The notes: a model not told the origin generated them from the letters alone. DNA of 11,000 nucleotides from Chrysomallon squamiferum (GCA_012295275.1 CM022665.1:2123167-2134166), one strand, 5' to 3'. Positions 1-7,900 are shown, counted from the stretch's first letter. Numbers and translations are program-made.

Positions 1-40
1 AATAACAACAACAACAAATAAATACAAACAAAAGAAAAAA
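1..40. repeat. A-rich (AAC)n / (AAAT)n simple repeat at window edge
   Basis: An (AAC)n run passes into AAAT and AAAC units and then an A-rich tail. It is low-complexity DNA cut by the window start, so its true length is unknown. Confidence 0.8.
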
Positions 41-63
41 TGCCTTTGATTATCGAGACTGCA

Positions 64-83
64 TGACGTCATATGTCACGTGA
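64..83. promoter_or_regulatory. Candidate CRE plus E-box cluster
   Basis: The perfect palindrome TGACGTCA (64-71) is the full CREB/ATF response element. It is followed by CATATG (70-75) and by TCACGTGA (76-83), the extended E-box preferred by MITF/TFE/USF-type bHLH-zip factors. Three palindromic sites fall within 20 bases. The motifs are seen directly and the factor families are established knowledge. That they act as an enhancer or promoter here is inference, because no transcription start or coding start is evident nearby. Confidence 0.35.
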
Positions 84-144
84 ACAATAGACCTACTAAA
101 ACCGTTCAGTTCTTGTTTTACGTTAGAATAGTTCTAAATGTCTT

Positions 145-227
145 ATTTAGTTAGTTAGTTATTTAGTATTATTATTATTATGGTTATTATTATTTTTATT
201 TTTTTATTATTTTCTTTATTATTATAT
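145..227. repeat. Degenerate (TTAG)n / (TTA)n repeat
   Basis: Three to four TTAG units are followed by TTA/ATT triplets and T-rich tetramers. A longer TTAG tract occurs at 3966-4029. The unit is TTAG and not a telomeric TTAGG or TTAGGG. Confidence 0.75.
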
Positions 228-495
228 GTTTTAAGAGATTATAGTAACTGTGTAAAGGGTTAAACTGTTAAAATCCACCATTGTTGCGTTAGCTAAAGAA
301 TATTTTATTATTAAAATTCTTGTACTACATCTTCTTCCAGTCTAGTAAAAGATTTTATTTCAAGGTTTTATAACTCGTATATCAAATTAAAATGAAGTCG
401 CGTACTTCGAGTCTTATTAGAAATATCAACAGTTTGAGGTTAAATGTTTTGTGTTTTGACGTTGAGAAAAGTTTGCGGAATGGACTAACTAAAGA
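228..495. other. AT-rich stretch without a gene
   Basis: I see no open frame with support, no RNA gene and no repeat beyond short A/T runs. Stops are frequent in all frames. Confidence 0.6.
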
Positions 496-520
496 TTTTT
501 TTTTTTTTTTTTTTTTTTTT
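496..520. repeat. T25 homopolymer
   Basis: An uninterrupted run of 25 T. Runs of the same length occur at 7693-7717 and 8746-8770. It could be the tail of an old minus-strand retroposon, but the flanking DNA on the right is plain AT-rich sequence. Confidence 0.9.
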
Positions 521-737
521 AATATGTTTTAAAGTGTTTAGTTTCACTGAACCAGATGTTAATAAAAGTCTGAAGTGTTCTAAGTAAAAGACTGGTAAAT
601 GTTTCTGCACATATTTTAAGTGTTATGGAAACCGACAGTTCGTGTTTTCACTGGGTGTTTAAGTACAGAAATGTGGTCACAGAAGACGTGACAAATTTGT
701 GTGAAATATTTATACATTTGTCTATAACATTAATACG
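521..737. other. AT-rich stretch without a gene
   Basis: A short open frame with a true ATG at 625 runs into the microsatellite to its right, where its C-terminus becomes repeat-encoded Cys-Val. The opposite strand has a similar repeat-driven frame. Neither resembles a protein. Confidence 0.6.
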
Positions 738-830
738 TATATATATATACATACATACATACATACACACATATATGTGTGTGTGTGTGTGTGTGTGTGT
801 ACGTGGGGGGTTGGTAGGTGGGTGGGTGGG
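738..830. repeat. Compound microsatellite (AT)n-(ATAC)n-(TG)n-G-rich
   Basis: An (AT)n tract (738-749) passes into ATAC tetramers (to about 766), then a short CA/TA linker, then (TG)n at 776-800. A G-rich block follows: G6 (805-810) and three GGG runs at 820-822, 824-826 and 828-830. Alternating purine-pyrimidine tracts can form Z-DNA. The G runs could form a quadruplex if a 9-base loop is allowed. Both structural ideas are inference. Cysteine/valine-rich translations across this tract are artefacts. Confidence 0.9.
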
Positions 831-1462
831 TGAACACTGTGAAATATAAAGTTCAGGTGTCTGCCTGTTGATCTGATATAATTGCCTTCTGAGTTGCAAT
901 CTGAAACGACAAACAATCAGTAAGAGATACAGCGGCAGAAATTCAATATTACTCACTTAAATTAGACTGTACAAAGTGAATTCAAGATATGAAATCCGAT
1001 ACAAGTGTTCAGGTACTGGGATCAGTTTTTCTCATATTGTTCTATCAATTCAAAGGATCCCAGATTAAATCTGTAGGACGTGAATCCTCGAACTACAGTT
1101 CGACTAGAAAATATAGATAACAATTCATTATACACTGTCTTAAACATGATTCTTACATGCACTATTTTATGGTACGAAGGAGAAAGAGCTACAAAAGTGT
1201 CATGAAATTGTTTGGGTTTTTTTTGTATTTTTTTTTTTTAGCAACTGGTTACTTTTGATGGTCCTACCTAGTTCTGCTGCTAAACCAAATTATTAAAATA
1301 TCCAATAACATGTCAAAAGCTGTATTAATGGTAAATCTGGGGTTTTCTTTGCGTTTTAGGCTTTCTTAACTAAGCAGCTTGTTAAATTAGGGTCCCTTAC
1401 TCTCACCATCCCAGCTGATCTAAGCTGTATGACATTTTGCGACTTGAAGGCAGGTGGACAAC
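831..1462. other. AT-rich stretch without a gene
   Basis: No supported gene. T-rich runs occur at 1217-1239, ending in an AG that looks like a splice acceptor (T12-AG at 1228-1241). No open frame downstream supports an exon. Confidence 0.55.
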
Positions 1463-1528
1463 ATGGCTATGACAAACTGTGTCGTTTGTTTCTCAAAGAC
1501 AGGACCCATCTATCAAGCAGGATTATAG
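1463..1528 (+). other. Tiny ORF (21 codons) in strong start context
   Basis: An ATG at 1463 has A at -3 and G at +4, a favourable animal initiation context. It opens a 21-codon frame reading MAMTNCVVCFSKTGPIYQAG plus Leu, then TAG. It contains a CVVC motif but is far too short for a zinc-binding domain. An overlapping frame is open from 1479 to 1754 but has no ATG until far downstream. It carries a basic PRKRRK patch and a hydrophobic segment. I do not recognise either product. Chance is the simplest explanation; an upstream ORF or exon fragment is possible. Confidence 0.1.
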
Positions 1529-1773
1529 ATGTCGCTCTTTAAACCATTATACACACACCGTTGTCGAAGGATTATCGTGTGCTTACGCTAAACCGAGAAA
1601 ACGCCGTAAATGCAGTGCGGGACAATGGTTTCAAATTAGTCAGAGGACTGAGTTAATATTGTTTTGTATGGTATTCTCGTTTTGTTTGCTTGTTTGTGTG
1701 TACCGGTGTCAAACGCTTATCTCAAGAAAACATTCCTCAGTACTCTACAGTTAGTCAATGTTACTTTCATTTA

Positions 1774-1776
1774 AAA

Positions 1777-1827
<51 letters not shown>
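1774..1827. repeat. (AAAT)n microsatellite
   Basis: About thirteen near-perfect AAAT units. The same unit recurs at 4462-4507, 9294-9319 and at the right edge of the window. Confidence 0.95.
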
Positions 1828-1828
<1 letters not shown>

Positions 1829-2551
1829 ATTTAGATTTACTATGTTTTAGGGTTTATTTAGATAAATGTCGGTTACGCTCATTTATCACATTTGTTATTG
1901 TTCTGCTTTTTATAGCAGATGCAGTCATTCAGTAATTCAGTTACGTAAAGATATATGAAACTAAATTTTAAAATATTGATCAACTATTTTATATTCCATT
2001 TTTATGGTAGTTTTGTTGCTTATTCTGATGGGTGTTTGTTTACTTGTTTACATTAAGTATATTATTTTCCAGCGATATGTTATCAGTCATCTATGTCCAC
2101 GAAATTAATGTCCCATGTTTTTTCTTATCTGACACCTTTTTACACGTGGGATTCCGATAAATGAATAAATAAATGTTTCTTTTACACTTCAAAATACTTG
2201 TTTGAACGGTTGTTATGTGACTATTATTTATTGCTTTTCTATAAGATAATATGGAGGAGGAAACTCGATGCCAGCATGCCATTGATTGGCAGCAAATAAT
2301 CTTTTACGCTCAAGAATGGACAAAAAAAAATTTAAATTTAAAAAGTTAAATAGATACCTAGAGAAAAGAAAAGAAAAGACATTTTGCTGCAAATAGCCGA
2401 TTAGAACGACAGAGGAACGCCAGGACACTTTTTAGACCAGTACAGAAAACTTACATCTCCCCAGATGCAGTAAGTAAAAAGTGAAATTACTAAATCCAGT
2501 TATTGTTGTTATTAGTATTATTATTGTCATTGCAATTACTGTGTGATTAAT
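1828..2551. other. AT-rich stretch without a gene
   Basis: It contains the first copy of the 25-base dispersed repeat (2044-2068), a poly(A)/AAATTT tract at 2322-2343 and short GAAAA repeats near 2362-2378. The minus-strand open frames at 2091-2428 overlap one another, are composed of AT-driven codons and match no family I know. Confidence 0.55.
2044..2068 (+). repeat. Dispersed 25-base direct repeat, copy 1
   Basis: The 25 bases starting TTGTTTACATTAAG are identical to 3646-3670, about 1.6 kb away. Weaker resemblance continues to the right of both copies (TCAGT followed by an ATAG/ATCTATG-like segment). A 12-base part, TGTTTACATTAA, recurs at 4384-4395. It is not a simple tandem unit, so a shared ancestral element is more likely than slippage. 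The family is unknown. Confidence 0.6.
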
Positions 2552-2610
2552 AATGATGATGATGATGATGATGATGATGGTGATGATGATAATGATGACG
2601 ATGATAGTAG
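2552..2610. repeat. (GAT)n microsatellite, interrupted
   Basis: A run of about nine GAT units is followed by variant units (GGT, AAT, GAC, AGT). The interruptions suggest an ageing array. Confidence 0.93.
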
Positions 2611-2800
2611 CAAGTAAAAATGATTCAGTTAGAAAACAAAATCAAATTAATTACTGATAAAAGAATGCAACGTAACCCGATATGATACTGTATGATTTAT
2701 CAAACTGATATGATATGATTTATTTACGAATTAATATGATGCGTGGTGATGAGAGTGTCATCACGTTACTTGATGTGATCTTTGTGCGATGCTATGAAAT
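2611..2800. repeat. Degenerate TGAT/GATATGAT-rich segment
   Basis: GATATGAT, TATGATTTAT and TGATGTGAT variants recur, as if an older TGAT/ATGAT array had decayed beside the GAT tract. It contains a perfect 7-bp hairpin, GTGATGA (2746-2752) with TCATCAC (2758-2764) around a 5-base loop. No coding signal is seen. Confidence 0.45.
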
Positions 2801-2892
2801 GCAGCGTCATTGGATGGTGCACAGTGCAATGTGCTGCGATACAGAACAACACTGGAGAACAAGACAACAAACTCAGCAAAGTTAAAACAAGT

Positions 2893-2920
2893 GAAGAAAA
2901 GAAGAAGAAAAAAAAAAAGA
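2893..2920. repeat. Polypurine GAAAAGAAGAAG-A12 tract
   Basis: GAA units run directly into twelve A residues. Low complexity. Confidence 0.8.
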
Positions 2921-2929
2921 TACTAATTA

Positions 2930-3179
2930 CAGTTTTATAGCCAGCTTCAAATTGGCCATTGCTAACTATTGTGGGATGCCCTTCTCACTAGGACCATCTC
3001 ATTAACATCCGACAGGTATCACGAATCATGATTTATGATACACCGAACCTAACAAAAGACGCTTAGTCTCAGAGATTCGGTTACATCCGCTCTGAAATAA
3101 CCCCATTTGGCCCCATGGCTGCGAATTTTGAATTAAATCTTAACACAAGCAACTTTTAAAAAAAAAAAAAAAAAAAAAA
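2930..3179 (+). other. Complex-sequence block ending in A22; possible old retroposed element
   Basis: About 230 bases of mixed composition (with TGGCC, CCATGG and ATCCG words) sit between low-complexity tracts and end in 22 A residues (3158-3179). A body followed by a pure A tail is the layout of a SINE or other retroposed copy. I cannot see clear target-site duplications or a good tRNA-type B box; GGTTACATCC at about 3080 is only loosely similar. The retroposon reading is inference. No open frame is present. Confidence 0.2.
3158..3179. repeat. A22 homopolymer
   Basis: A run of 22 A flanked by TTTT on the left and TTTAAAAAA on the right. Confidence 0.92.
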
Positions 3180-3645
3180 TTTAAAAAATCTTATTTTCAA
3201 ATTCAGCATGTTTAAAGAGAACCGATTTTGACGCCATTGTTATAGGTTTCGTAGTGCGTTTATTTTGTCAAAGAAAAAGTGAAAAATAAATACACCAACT
3301 CGTTCTTCAGTGTGGAACAATTTATTTAGTTGCGTTTGCATCAACCTAAGAAGTGTTTCCCTTTTTCAAAAGAGAGAAGAAAGAAGTGCATTTTTTATTT
3401 ACTTGAACCCCAAAACTGAAAGAAAACGGAGATACTTTCTCGCTGTCTCTGCAGTATTCAGGAATTTGTCTCTAAAATTTATGACTGATCGACTTTAAAA
3501 CAGAGGCTGACTCGCCCAGACCTTGCAGGAAAGCATATAAGACATTAGATCCTGAAAGGGAAAAAAGAAAAGAAAAACATTAATGAAACAAAATACACGA
3601 TATATTTTGTTCGAACTGCTTTTATAAAGATTTATTAACATTTAT
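3180..3645. other. AT-rich stretch without a gene
   Basis: Purine-rich patches occur near 3371-3387 and 3556-3577. The open frame at 3310-3498 begins at GTG, shows no family resemblance and has no splice support. Confidence 0.55.
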
Positions 3646-3670
3646 TTGTTTACATTAAGTATATTATTTT
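3646..3670 (+). repeat. Dispersed 25-base direct repeat, copy 2
   Basis: Identical over 25 bases to 2044-2068 and in the same orientation. The bases on the left diverge at once, while those on the right keep partial similarity. This suggests the left edge of both copies is near a real element boundary. Confidence 0.6.
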
Positions 3671-3965
3671 AGAAAGTTTAGAAATAAATACTTGTCAGTT
3701 ATAGATTATGAGACAATCTAATCTTGGCAAAATATTTCGCTTAAAGACAGAACGTAATAAGGATAATAAATATGTGCTAAAATCTGCTTTGTAATTGAAT
3801 TTGAGTGTTAGATAGTTTTGGTATCTTTTTAATAATGTATAACCAATACGTTTTTTGGCTGGACAAATTGAAGATCCAAAAGACTACAATGTGTTTTCTG
3901 TCGCTTGTTAATCCTTTATTATAGAAACATGGTTTGTTTTTCTGTTCTTTTTTAACCGTATTCAT
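3671..3965. other. AT-rich stretch without a gene
   Basis: I see no supported feature. The minus-strand open frame across 3777-3965 is Lys/Ile/Tyr-rich, as expected from AT composition. Confidence 0.55.
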
Positions 3966-4029
3966 TTAGCTAGCTAGCGTGTTAGTTAGTTATTTAGTTA
4001 GATAGTTAGTTAGTTAGTTAGTTAGTTAG
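3966..4029. repeat. (TTAG)n tetranucleotide repeat
   Basis: TAGC units become TTAG units with a few TTTA and ATAG variants. The cleanest part, at about 4002-4028, has six to seven consecutive TTAG copies. Confidence 0.9.
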
Positions 4030-4442
4030 ATTATACAGAAAGAAATCAAGTGTCGAGTCACAGATATAAATTCATTTATAGAGAATTTTCAAAAACTGTT
4101 CATTTTAGACTTGATTTTCTTTGTATTTTTGAATATTTAATAAATGTGTGATATTTGGTAGAAAATTTCTTCTGCTTCAGTGAGAATTCTGTTACTGCCT
4201 CATTACATCTGAGTCACCTTGAATGATCAGATCTTCCGAGTTGGTTCTGAAACTTTAATATTAATGTTTAGTTTTTGCTGTTTAGATGGAGGTAAGTTTT
4301 CCTATGGCTATAACCAAGCAGATCCTATTTTTTTTCTCTGTTGATATTGTTGATAAATAAATAATGATGGTTACTGGGTTTTATGTTTACATTAATCCAA
4401 GTCAAAATGTTTTAGCAGCATGACTACTAGTATTTGTAAACA
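4030..4442. other. AT-rich stretch without a gene
   Basis: No open frame or RNA gene is seen. The only shared word is TGTTTACATTAA at 4384-4395, the core of the 25-base dispersed repeat. Confidence 0.55.
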
Positions 4443-4507
4443 TAAAAAAAAAATAATAATATAAAATAAAATAAAATAAATAAATAAATGAAATAAATAA
4501 ATAAATA
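4443..4507. repeat. A-rich compound (AAT)/(AAAAT)/(AAAT) repeat
   Basis: A run of A passes into AAT, then AAAAT pentamers, then AAAT tetramers. The stepwise change of unit length is typical of slippage growth from a poly(A) seed. Confidence 0.9.
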
Positions 4508-4829
4508 CAAAATATATTCGTATTAAAACTGATTCAGCACACAAACAAGACCAAAATTTGAAATTTTAAAATCTAAAGTCATATAAACTGAAGAAGAAAG
4601 AATCTACGTACTTGATGAAAATGTTACTTTTCACTAATGTTTCTTCGTCGTTATCTGTGAAAGAGATTTAACTACATTATCACAGCAGGATAAAAAAGTG
4701 AATCTCGTACTGAAGAGTATTTCAATAAGCCAGTGTAACGTTAAGATCTTCTAATGCACATGATGGCGACTAATGGGCACTAGGTGAAGATTTGTCAATA
4801 CGTTGAAGCTTTAAGAGCCTCATATAGAG
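4508..4829. other. Stretch without a gene, left of a long poly(A)
   Basis: Moderately AT-rich unique DNA. If the poly(A) at 4830 is a retroposon tail, this would be its body, but I see no recognisable element sequence. Confidence 0.45.

Positions 4830-4874
<45 letters not shown>
4830..4874. repeat. A32-G-A12 tract
   Basis: The longest homopolymer in the window: 32 A (4830-4861), one G, then 12 A. Exact length may be unreliable because homopolymers are error-prone in sequencing. Confidence 0.92.
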
Positions 4875-5037
4875 CAGTGTGGCCATCTTCTGGACAGCCT
4901 TTAGGAATTTTGTATCATAAATAACTACAACTTATAGAAAAATGTGGTTCTCTAATAAGCCGGCTCTGTTGTGCTCCAAAGGATCTCTAATTCCAGCCAT
5001 TTGTTGCCTGGGTAAAGCGGAATACTAGACTCCAGAG

Positions 5038-5071
5038 CCAGCACTGTCAACGAGCACAGCCTTTGTGCTGG
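5038..5071 (+). other. Nested hairpins in the 4.9-5.3 kb block
   Basis: A 7-bp stem (CCAGCAC/GTGCTGG) encloses a 20-base loop. Inside that loop and overlapping the right arm is an alternative 6-bp stem (AGCACA/TGTGCT) with a 5-base loop. The two stems exclude each other. No RNA family is recognised. Confidence 0.3.
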
Positions 5072-5223
5072 TCCTGTGTGGACGTATTTGTTGCCAGCCA
5101 AGGTTCACAAGCCAGAAACACATTCTGCGTAGTTGTCCGGACACAGCGGTTTTTCATTTACTTTCTACACAACTTCCCTTATCGGTTACCAGGCTTCAGA
5201 TCTCACAGCAATGTTTACAAACG

Positions 5224-5233
5224 TTCACGTGAA
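5224..5233. promoter_or_regulatory. Palindromic E-box TTCACGTGAA
   Basis: A perfect 10-base palindrome with a CACGTG core in the same TCACGTGA context as 76-83. bHLH-zip factors bind such sites. Function here is inferred only. Confidence 0.25.
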
Positions 5234-5331
5234 ACTTTGCACAGACAAGAGGCAACAGTAATTTGTTCATGGGTGATATCATCGGCAAAAAAACTCAACT
5301 AATATTACACTTAGGTTTGATGTGTAATTTC

Positions 5332-5360
5332 TTTATATATATATATTTATTTATTTATAT
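5332..5360. repeat. (TA)n-(TTTA)n microsatellite
   Basis: About six TA units followed by TTTA units and a TATA end. Confidence 0.85.
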
Positions 5361-5575
5361 AATTAACTGGTATATCAGGGTTTCAGATCCATGCACCATC
5401 GCGTGATGTGCTGTTTTCCAAGTTGATTGGTCAACGCCAAAACGACAGGATGGACAAACTTGGAGACTGGCAGACCACGGTTCCTGAACGCGTGATCTGA
5501 CCTGTCTCTCGCCCATGGTGTTCATTATTTGACCTGTCAGTATTCCCTAATTACATGACCATTCGGGGGACTGGC
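5361..5575. other. Complex block without a gene; short repeated words
   Basis: CGCGTGAT occurs near 5400 and again near 5489. TGACCTGTC occurs at 5498-5506 and 5530-5538. TGACCT is the reverse complement of the nuclear-receptor half-site AGGTCA, but the copies are 32 bases apart, far wider than usual paired elements. No open frame with support. Confidence 0.3.
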
Positions 5576-5608
5576 AAAAAAAAAAAAGAAGAAGAACAAA
5601 AAAAAGAG
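5576..5608. repeat. A-rich / GAA tract
   Basis: A12 followed by GAA units and another A-rich run. Low complexity. Confidence 0.85.
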
Positions 5609-6320
5609 CAGATTATCCAGTAGTTGAGGAATTTTAACTTTTCACGCAGTTATTTTTATTCTGATTAGTTATCCACAGAATTTACACACACGCACATACC
5701 CACAAGAGAGATACTCACATAATGACTTTTGTTATCACAAAAAAGTTTCAACTTTTTCAATGCATAATAAAAAGGCTAAACACAATCAAAAATACAGTTT
5801 AAGTATCTGTTTTATTCTGTATACATTTTTTCCTTTTAATAACAACAACCAAAAATAAAAAATTATTTGAATCCTATTAATTTTAACCCTGAGGCTATTT
5901 GTAATTTGCACTGGAAACCACATTTTATCACAGATTATTTACAAACTGTCCAAAAGAACCGCGGACAGTTTTCATTGCGATAAAATAGATGAATTCATTT
6001 GAGTAAAAGTTTTCATTTGGAATCGCTATGAGGAAATCAAGGGCCGGTAATGTAATATGTGAAAAGGCCTGTAAGTCAGACTGATGCCATAGGGGTCATC
6101 TTTTCACTCAGAAGAAATTGCTGTTATTGGCTTCGCGATGAAAGATGTATTACTTTAAAACTTTTAGCATCATGACCCTTACGCCAAATGGCAACATGCC
6201 GTCTGAAAGCATTCGTTCATATTTCAGCTAGTCTCTTAGAAAGTACAACATTCCGAGATGTTCTACATGCTGATTAAAAAGGGAGAACACAATGCTTGGT
6301 TTTTATTTCAATCAGTTTTA
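5609..6320. other. Stretch without a gene
   Basis: Mostly AT-rich unique sequence with a short CA-rich patch near 5683-5703. An ATG at 6028 opens a 14-codon frame that meets a donor-like GTAAGT near 6071, but nothing else supports an exon. No RNA gene recognised. Confidence 0.5.
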
Positions 6321-6660
6321 TTTACACAAATCGGCTTTTCCTATTACGCAGGGCAATAGCAAGATTTATTGGAGTCGCTCTGATCGTGTACGGCACGAGA
6401 CCCAGCTAAAATGAGAGATATTAAAAGGCGTGAACTCAGCACAAACAGAAGACAAACAGCATTAGAATTGCGAGTTCGCCATTTCTTTCGGTCGAATGGG
6501 TTGCCTGGGTGCGCACACAAACATACACACACACGACCACCACTATGGAGATGGTGAGGCGATGCGATGATCCTCTATCAATTTAATTCGAACATCAATC
6601 ATGTTCTGAATAGACGGCGCCGTAAAGATGACCACTGCCAACTTAGAGATGCTTTTGTCT
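6321..6660. other. Mixed-composition stretch with short (CA)n; no supported gene
   Basis: A minus-strand frame is open over 6344-6532 and includes a Leu-rich hydrophobic segment resembling a secretion signal (CLLFVLSSRLLISLILAG). It has no in-frame ATG and meets an upstream stop at about 6575-6577, so it could only be an internal exon. A (CA)n patch lies at 6515-6534. I do not accept it as a gene. Confidence 0.4.
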
Positions 6661-7364
6661 TCGAGTAACCAAGTCCAAAGAGAGAGAAAGAAAAAGTAAT
6701 AAATAATATTAAAACATCACATAAATTTCAACATCCTATTCGAGATACGAAATTAAAGAATTTTGCATGTTAATATTTAAATGGTACTCATTAACTGTTG
6801 AACAGATATTTATACGAAGCAGAATTAGTTCGCCAAAAATAGCATCTCTGTAACACAAATGGTTTTAAAACTGTACATTTCCAGTTACTTCTTGGTGTTT
6901 TTTTCTCCCCAGTTATTACGTAATAAATGAAGGGTAGAAGCAATTTTCGAAATGTCTGATGTAAAGATTATGCTGTAGCCTACTGCTTCTTTATACTATT
7001 GCCCTTGGTAATGTGGCATGAACAACGTAATAGAACTTAAAAAACATCGTATAAGGAACAATTTTAATGGCTTTTTTAAAATTATATCTTAGCATAGTTA
7101 GTTGCTATGTTTGAACAATATATATATATTAGTAAGATAAGTAAACCAGTAAACATGAGATAGCTATATAACTTTTAATATTGTTTATAACAGTCATAAT
7201 TAGATATTACTTTTATTACTACTATAAATTACTATAAATAATTCTACAGTTAAGAAATGCATCTTTCAGTTTTTGATATTTCTTCAGCTTTGTTACAAAA
7301 GAAAATTTTAAAACTCTTCAGATAAATACTATATTCACCAACTGTGTATTCATAGAATTATATA
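6661..7364. other. Strongly AT-rich stretch without a gene
   Basis: Holds an (AT)6 tract at 7118-7129 and many short T and A runs. No open frame, RNA gene or complex repeat is visible. Confidence 0.6.
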
Positions 7365-7379
7365 TTTTTTTTTTTTTTT
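7365..7379. repeat. T15 homopolymer
   Basis: Fifteen T, with another shorter T run at about 7394-7402. Confidence 0.85.
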
Positions 7380-7507
7380 CAATTTACCAAGAATTTTTTT
7401 TTTGGTTAGACATGTTAATATGTATTTTTTTCATTGTGGAATTTATATGTGCTCCAAGTAATAACAGAAAGCTGCTAATTAACTTATGCTGGTTGGCGTT
7501 ATTTCAG

Positions 7508-7653
7508 ATATGTAAAATTATAAACCAGAGAATATATGAATGTACGTCAATCAAATATTTGAGAAAATGTAGTAAGGCTGAAGAAGCTCAACAGTTAGCG
7601 GAAGAAGACAGGGCAAAAAAGTATCATGAAAATAACAGACCGATTCTTCTTAG
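7508..7653 (+). other. Weak exon candidate with charged helix-like peptide
   Basis: The frame is open from an ATG at 7412 to TAA at 7661-7663. The first 32 codons are Ile/Phe/Leu-rich, as AT-rich DNA gives. From 7508, just after a TTATTTCAG acceptor-like site (AG at 7506-7507), the peptide turns polar and charged, with a stretch KAEEAQQLAEEDRAKKYHEN that looks like an amphipathic or coiled-coil helix. An AG/GT boundary at 7653/7654 could end an exon of 146 bases, but the following GTGCTG is a poor donor. No family is recognised. It is among the more protein-like stretches here, yet chance is still the likelier explanation. Confidence 0.13.
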
Positions 7654-7692
7654 GTGCTGTTAATAGATTTTTTTTTATTATTTCTTTCTCTC

Positions 7693-7722
7693 TTTTTTTT
7701 TTTTTTTTTTTTTTTTTCCCAG
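7693..7722 (+). repeat. T25 homopolymer followed by CCCAG
   Basis: A T25 run (7693-7717) preceded by TTTCTTTCTCTC and followed by CCCAG. On the plus strand this is an exceptionally long polypyrimidine tract with an acceptor-like AG at 7721-7722. On the minus strand it reads as a poly(A) tail after CTGGG. The repeat itself is certain; either functional reading is inference. Confidence 0.85.
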
Positions 7723-7900
7723 AGAAAAGCAGATCTGGTTCTATTACGGTATCGGCCGATTTGTCTTTTTGCAGGCCCAAACTCGCCTGACAGCAGTTTA
7801 ACATATTCCAGATGGAGGAATAATAGCTCACGCTATCGATGCGTCTGCCTGTAATAGAAACAGTACAAGCAAGACTTCGATCTGCACTCACATTGGATAA
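7718..7900. other. Complex block next to T25; possible minus-strand retroposed fragment or exon
   Basis: About 180 bases of balanced composition. Both strands are open: plus from 7654 to 7854, minus from 7891 downward. On the minus strand a TTTCTATTACAG acceptor-like site ends at about 7852 and precedes an open stretch beginning GRRIDSVSYYSSIWNMLNCC, which ends in the poly(A) side of the T25. On the plus strand a second acceptor-like TTTTTGCAG lies at 7766-7774. Open frames on both strands with conflicting signals argue against a clear exon call. No AATAAA precedes the minus-strand poly(A). Confidence 0.15.

Larger units (their letters stand above)
4875..5331. other. Complex block of balanced composition with hairpins; no supported gene
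   Basis: This block is visibly richer in G and C than its surroundings. Competing inverted repeats are present: GGCTCTG (4962-4968) with CAGAGCC (5033-5039), CCAGCAC (5038-5044) with GTGCTGG (5065-5071), and a tight hairpin AGCACA (5053-5058) with TGTGCT (5064-5069). The open frame over 5063-5302 starts at a non-ATG codon and reads like random sequence. An exon, a conserved element or an old repeat are all possible. Confidence 0.3.

Noticed and set aside
648-956. 102-codon minus-strand frame, the longest open frame
   Set aside because: Its start is not ATG and much of it is the translation of the CA/GTAT microsatellite (Thr-His and Tyr-Val-Cys repeats), so it is a repeat artefact.
1479-1754. 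91-codon plus-strand frame with a basic patch and hydrophobic tail
   Set aside because: It begins at GTG with no early ATG, has no family resemblance, and its length is within what chance gives in this composition.
3060-3095. Possible tRNA-derived B box (GGTTACATCC)
   Set aside because: It lacks the invariant TTCGA core, and there is no A box at the right distance and no cloverleaf.
3966-4029. TTAG array as interstitial telomere sequence
   Set aside because: Known animal telomere units are TTAGGG or TTAGG. This array is TTAG with no GG and looks like an ordinary tetranucleotide repeat.
6344-6532. Minus-strand frame with a signal-peptide-like segment
   Set aside because: It begins at GTG in the CA repeat, has no in-frame ATG and an upstream stop near 6575, so it cannot be a self-contained secreted protein gene.
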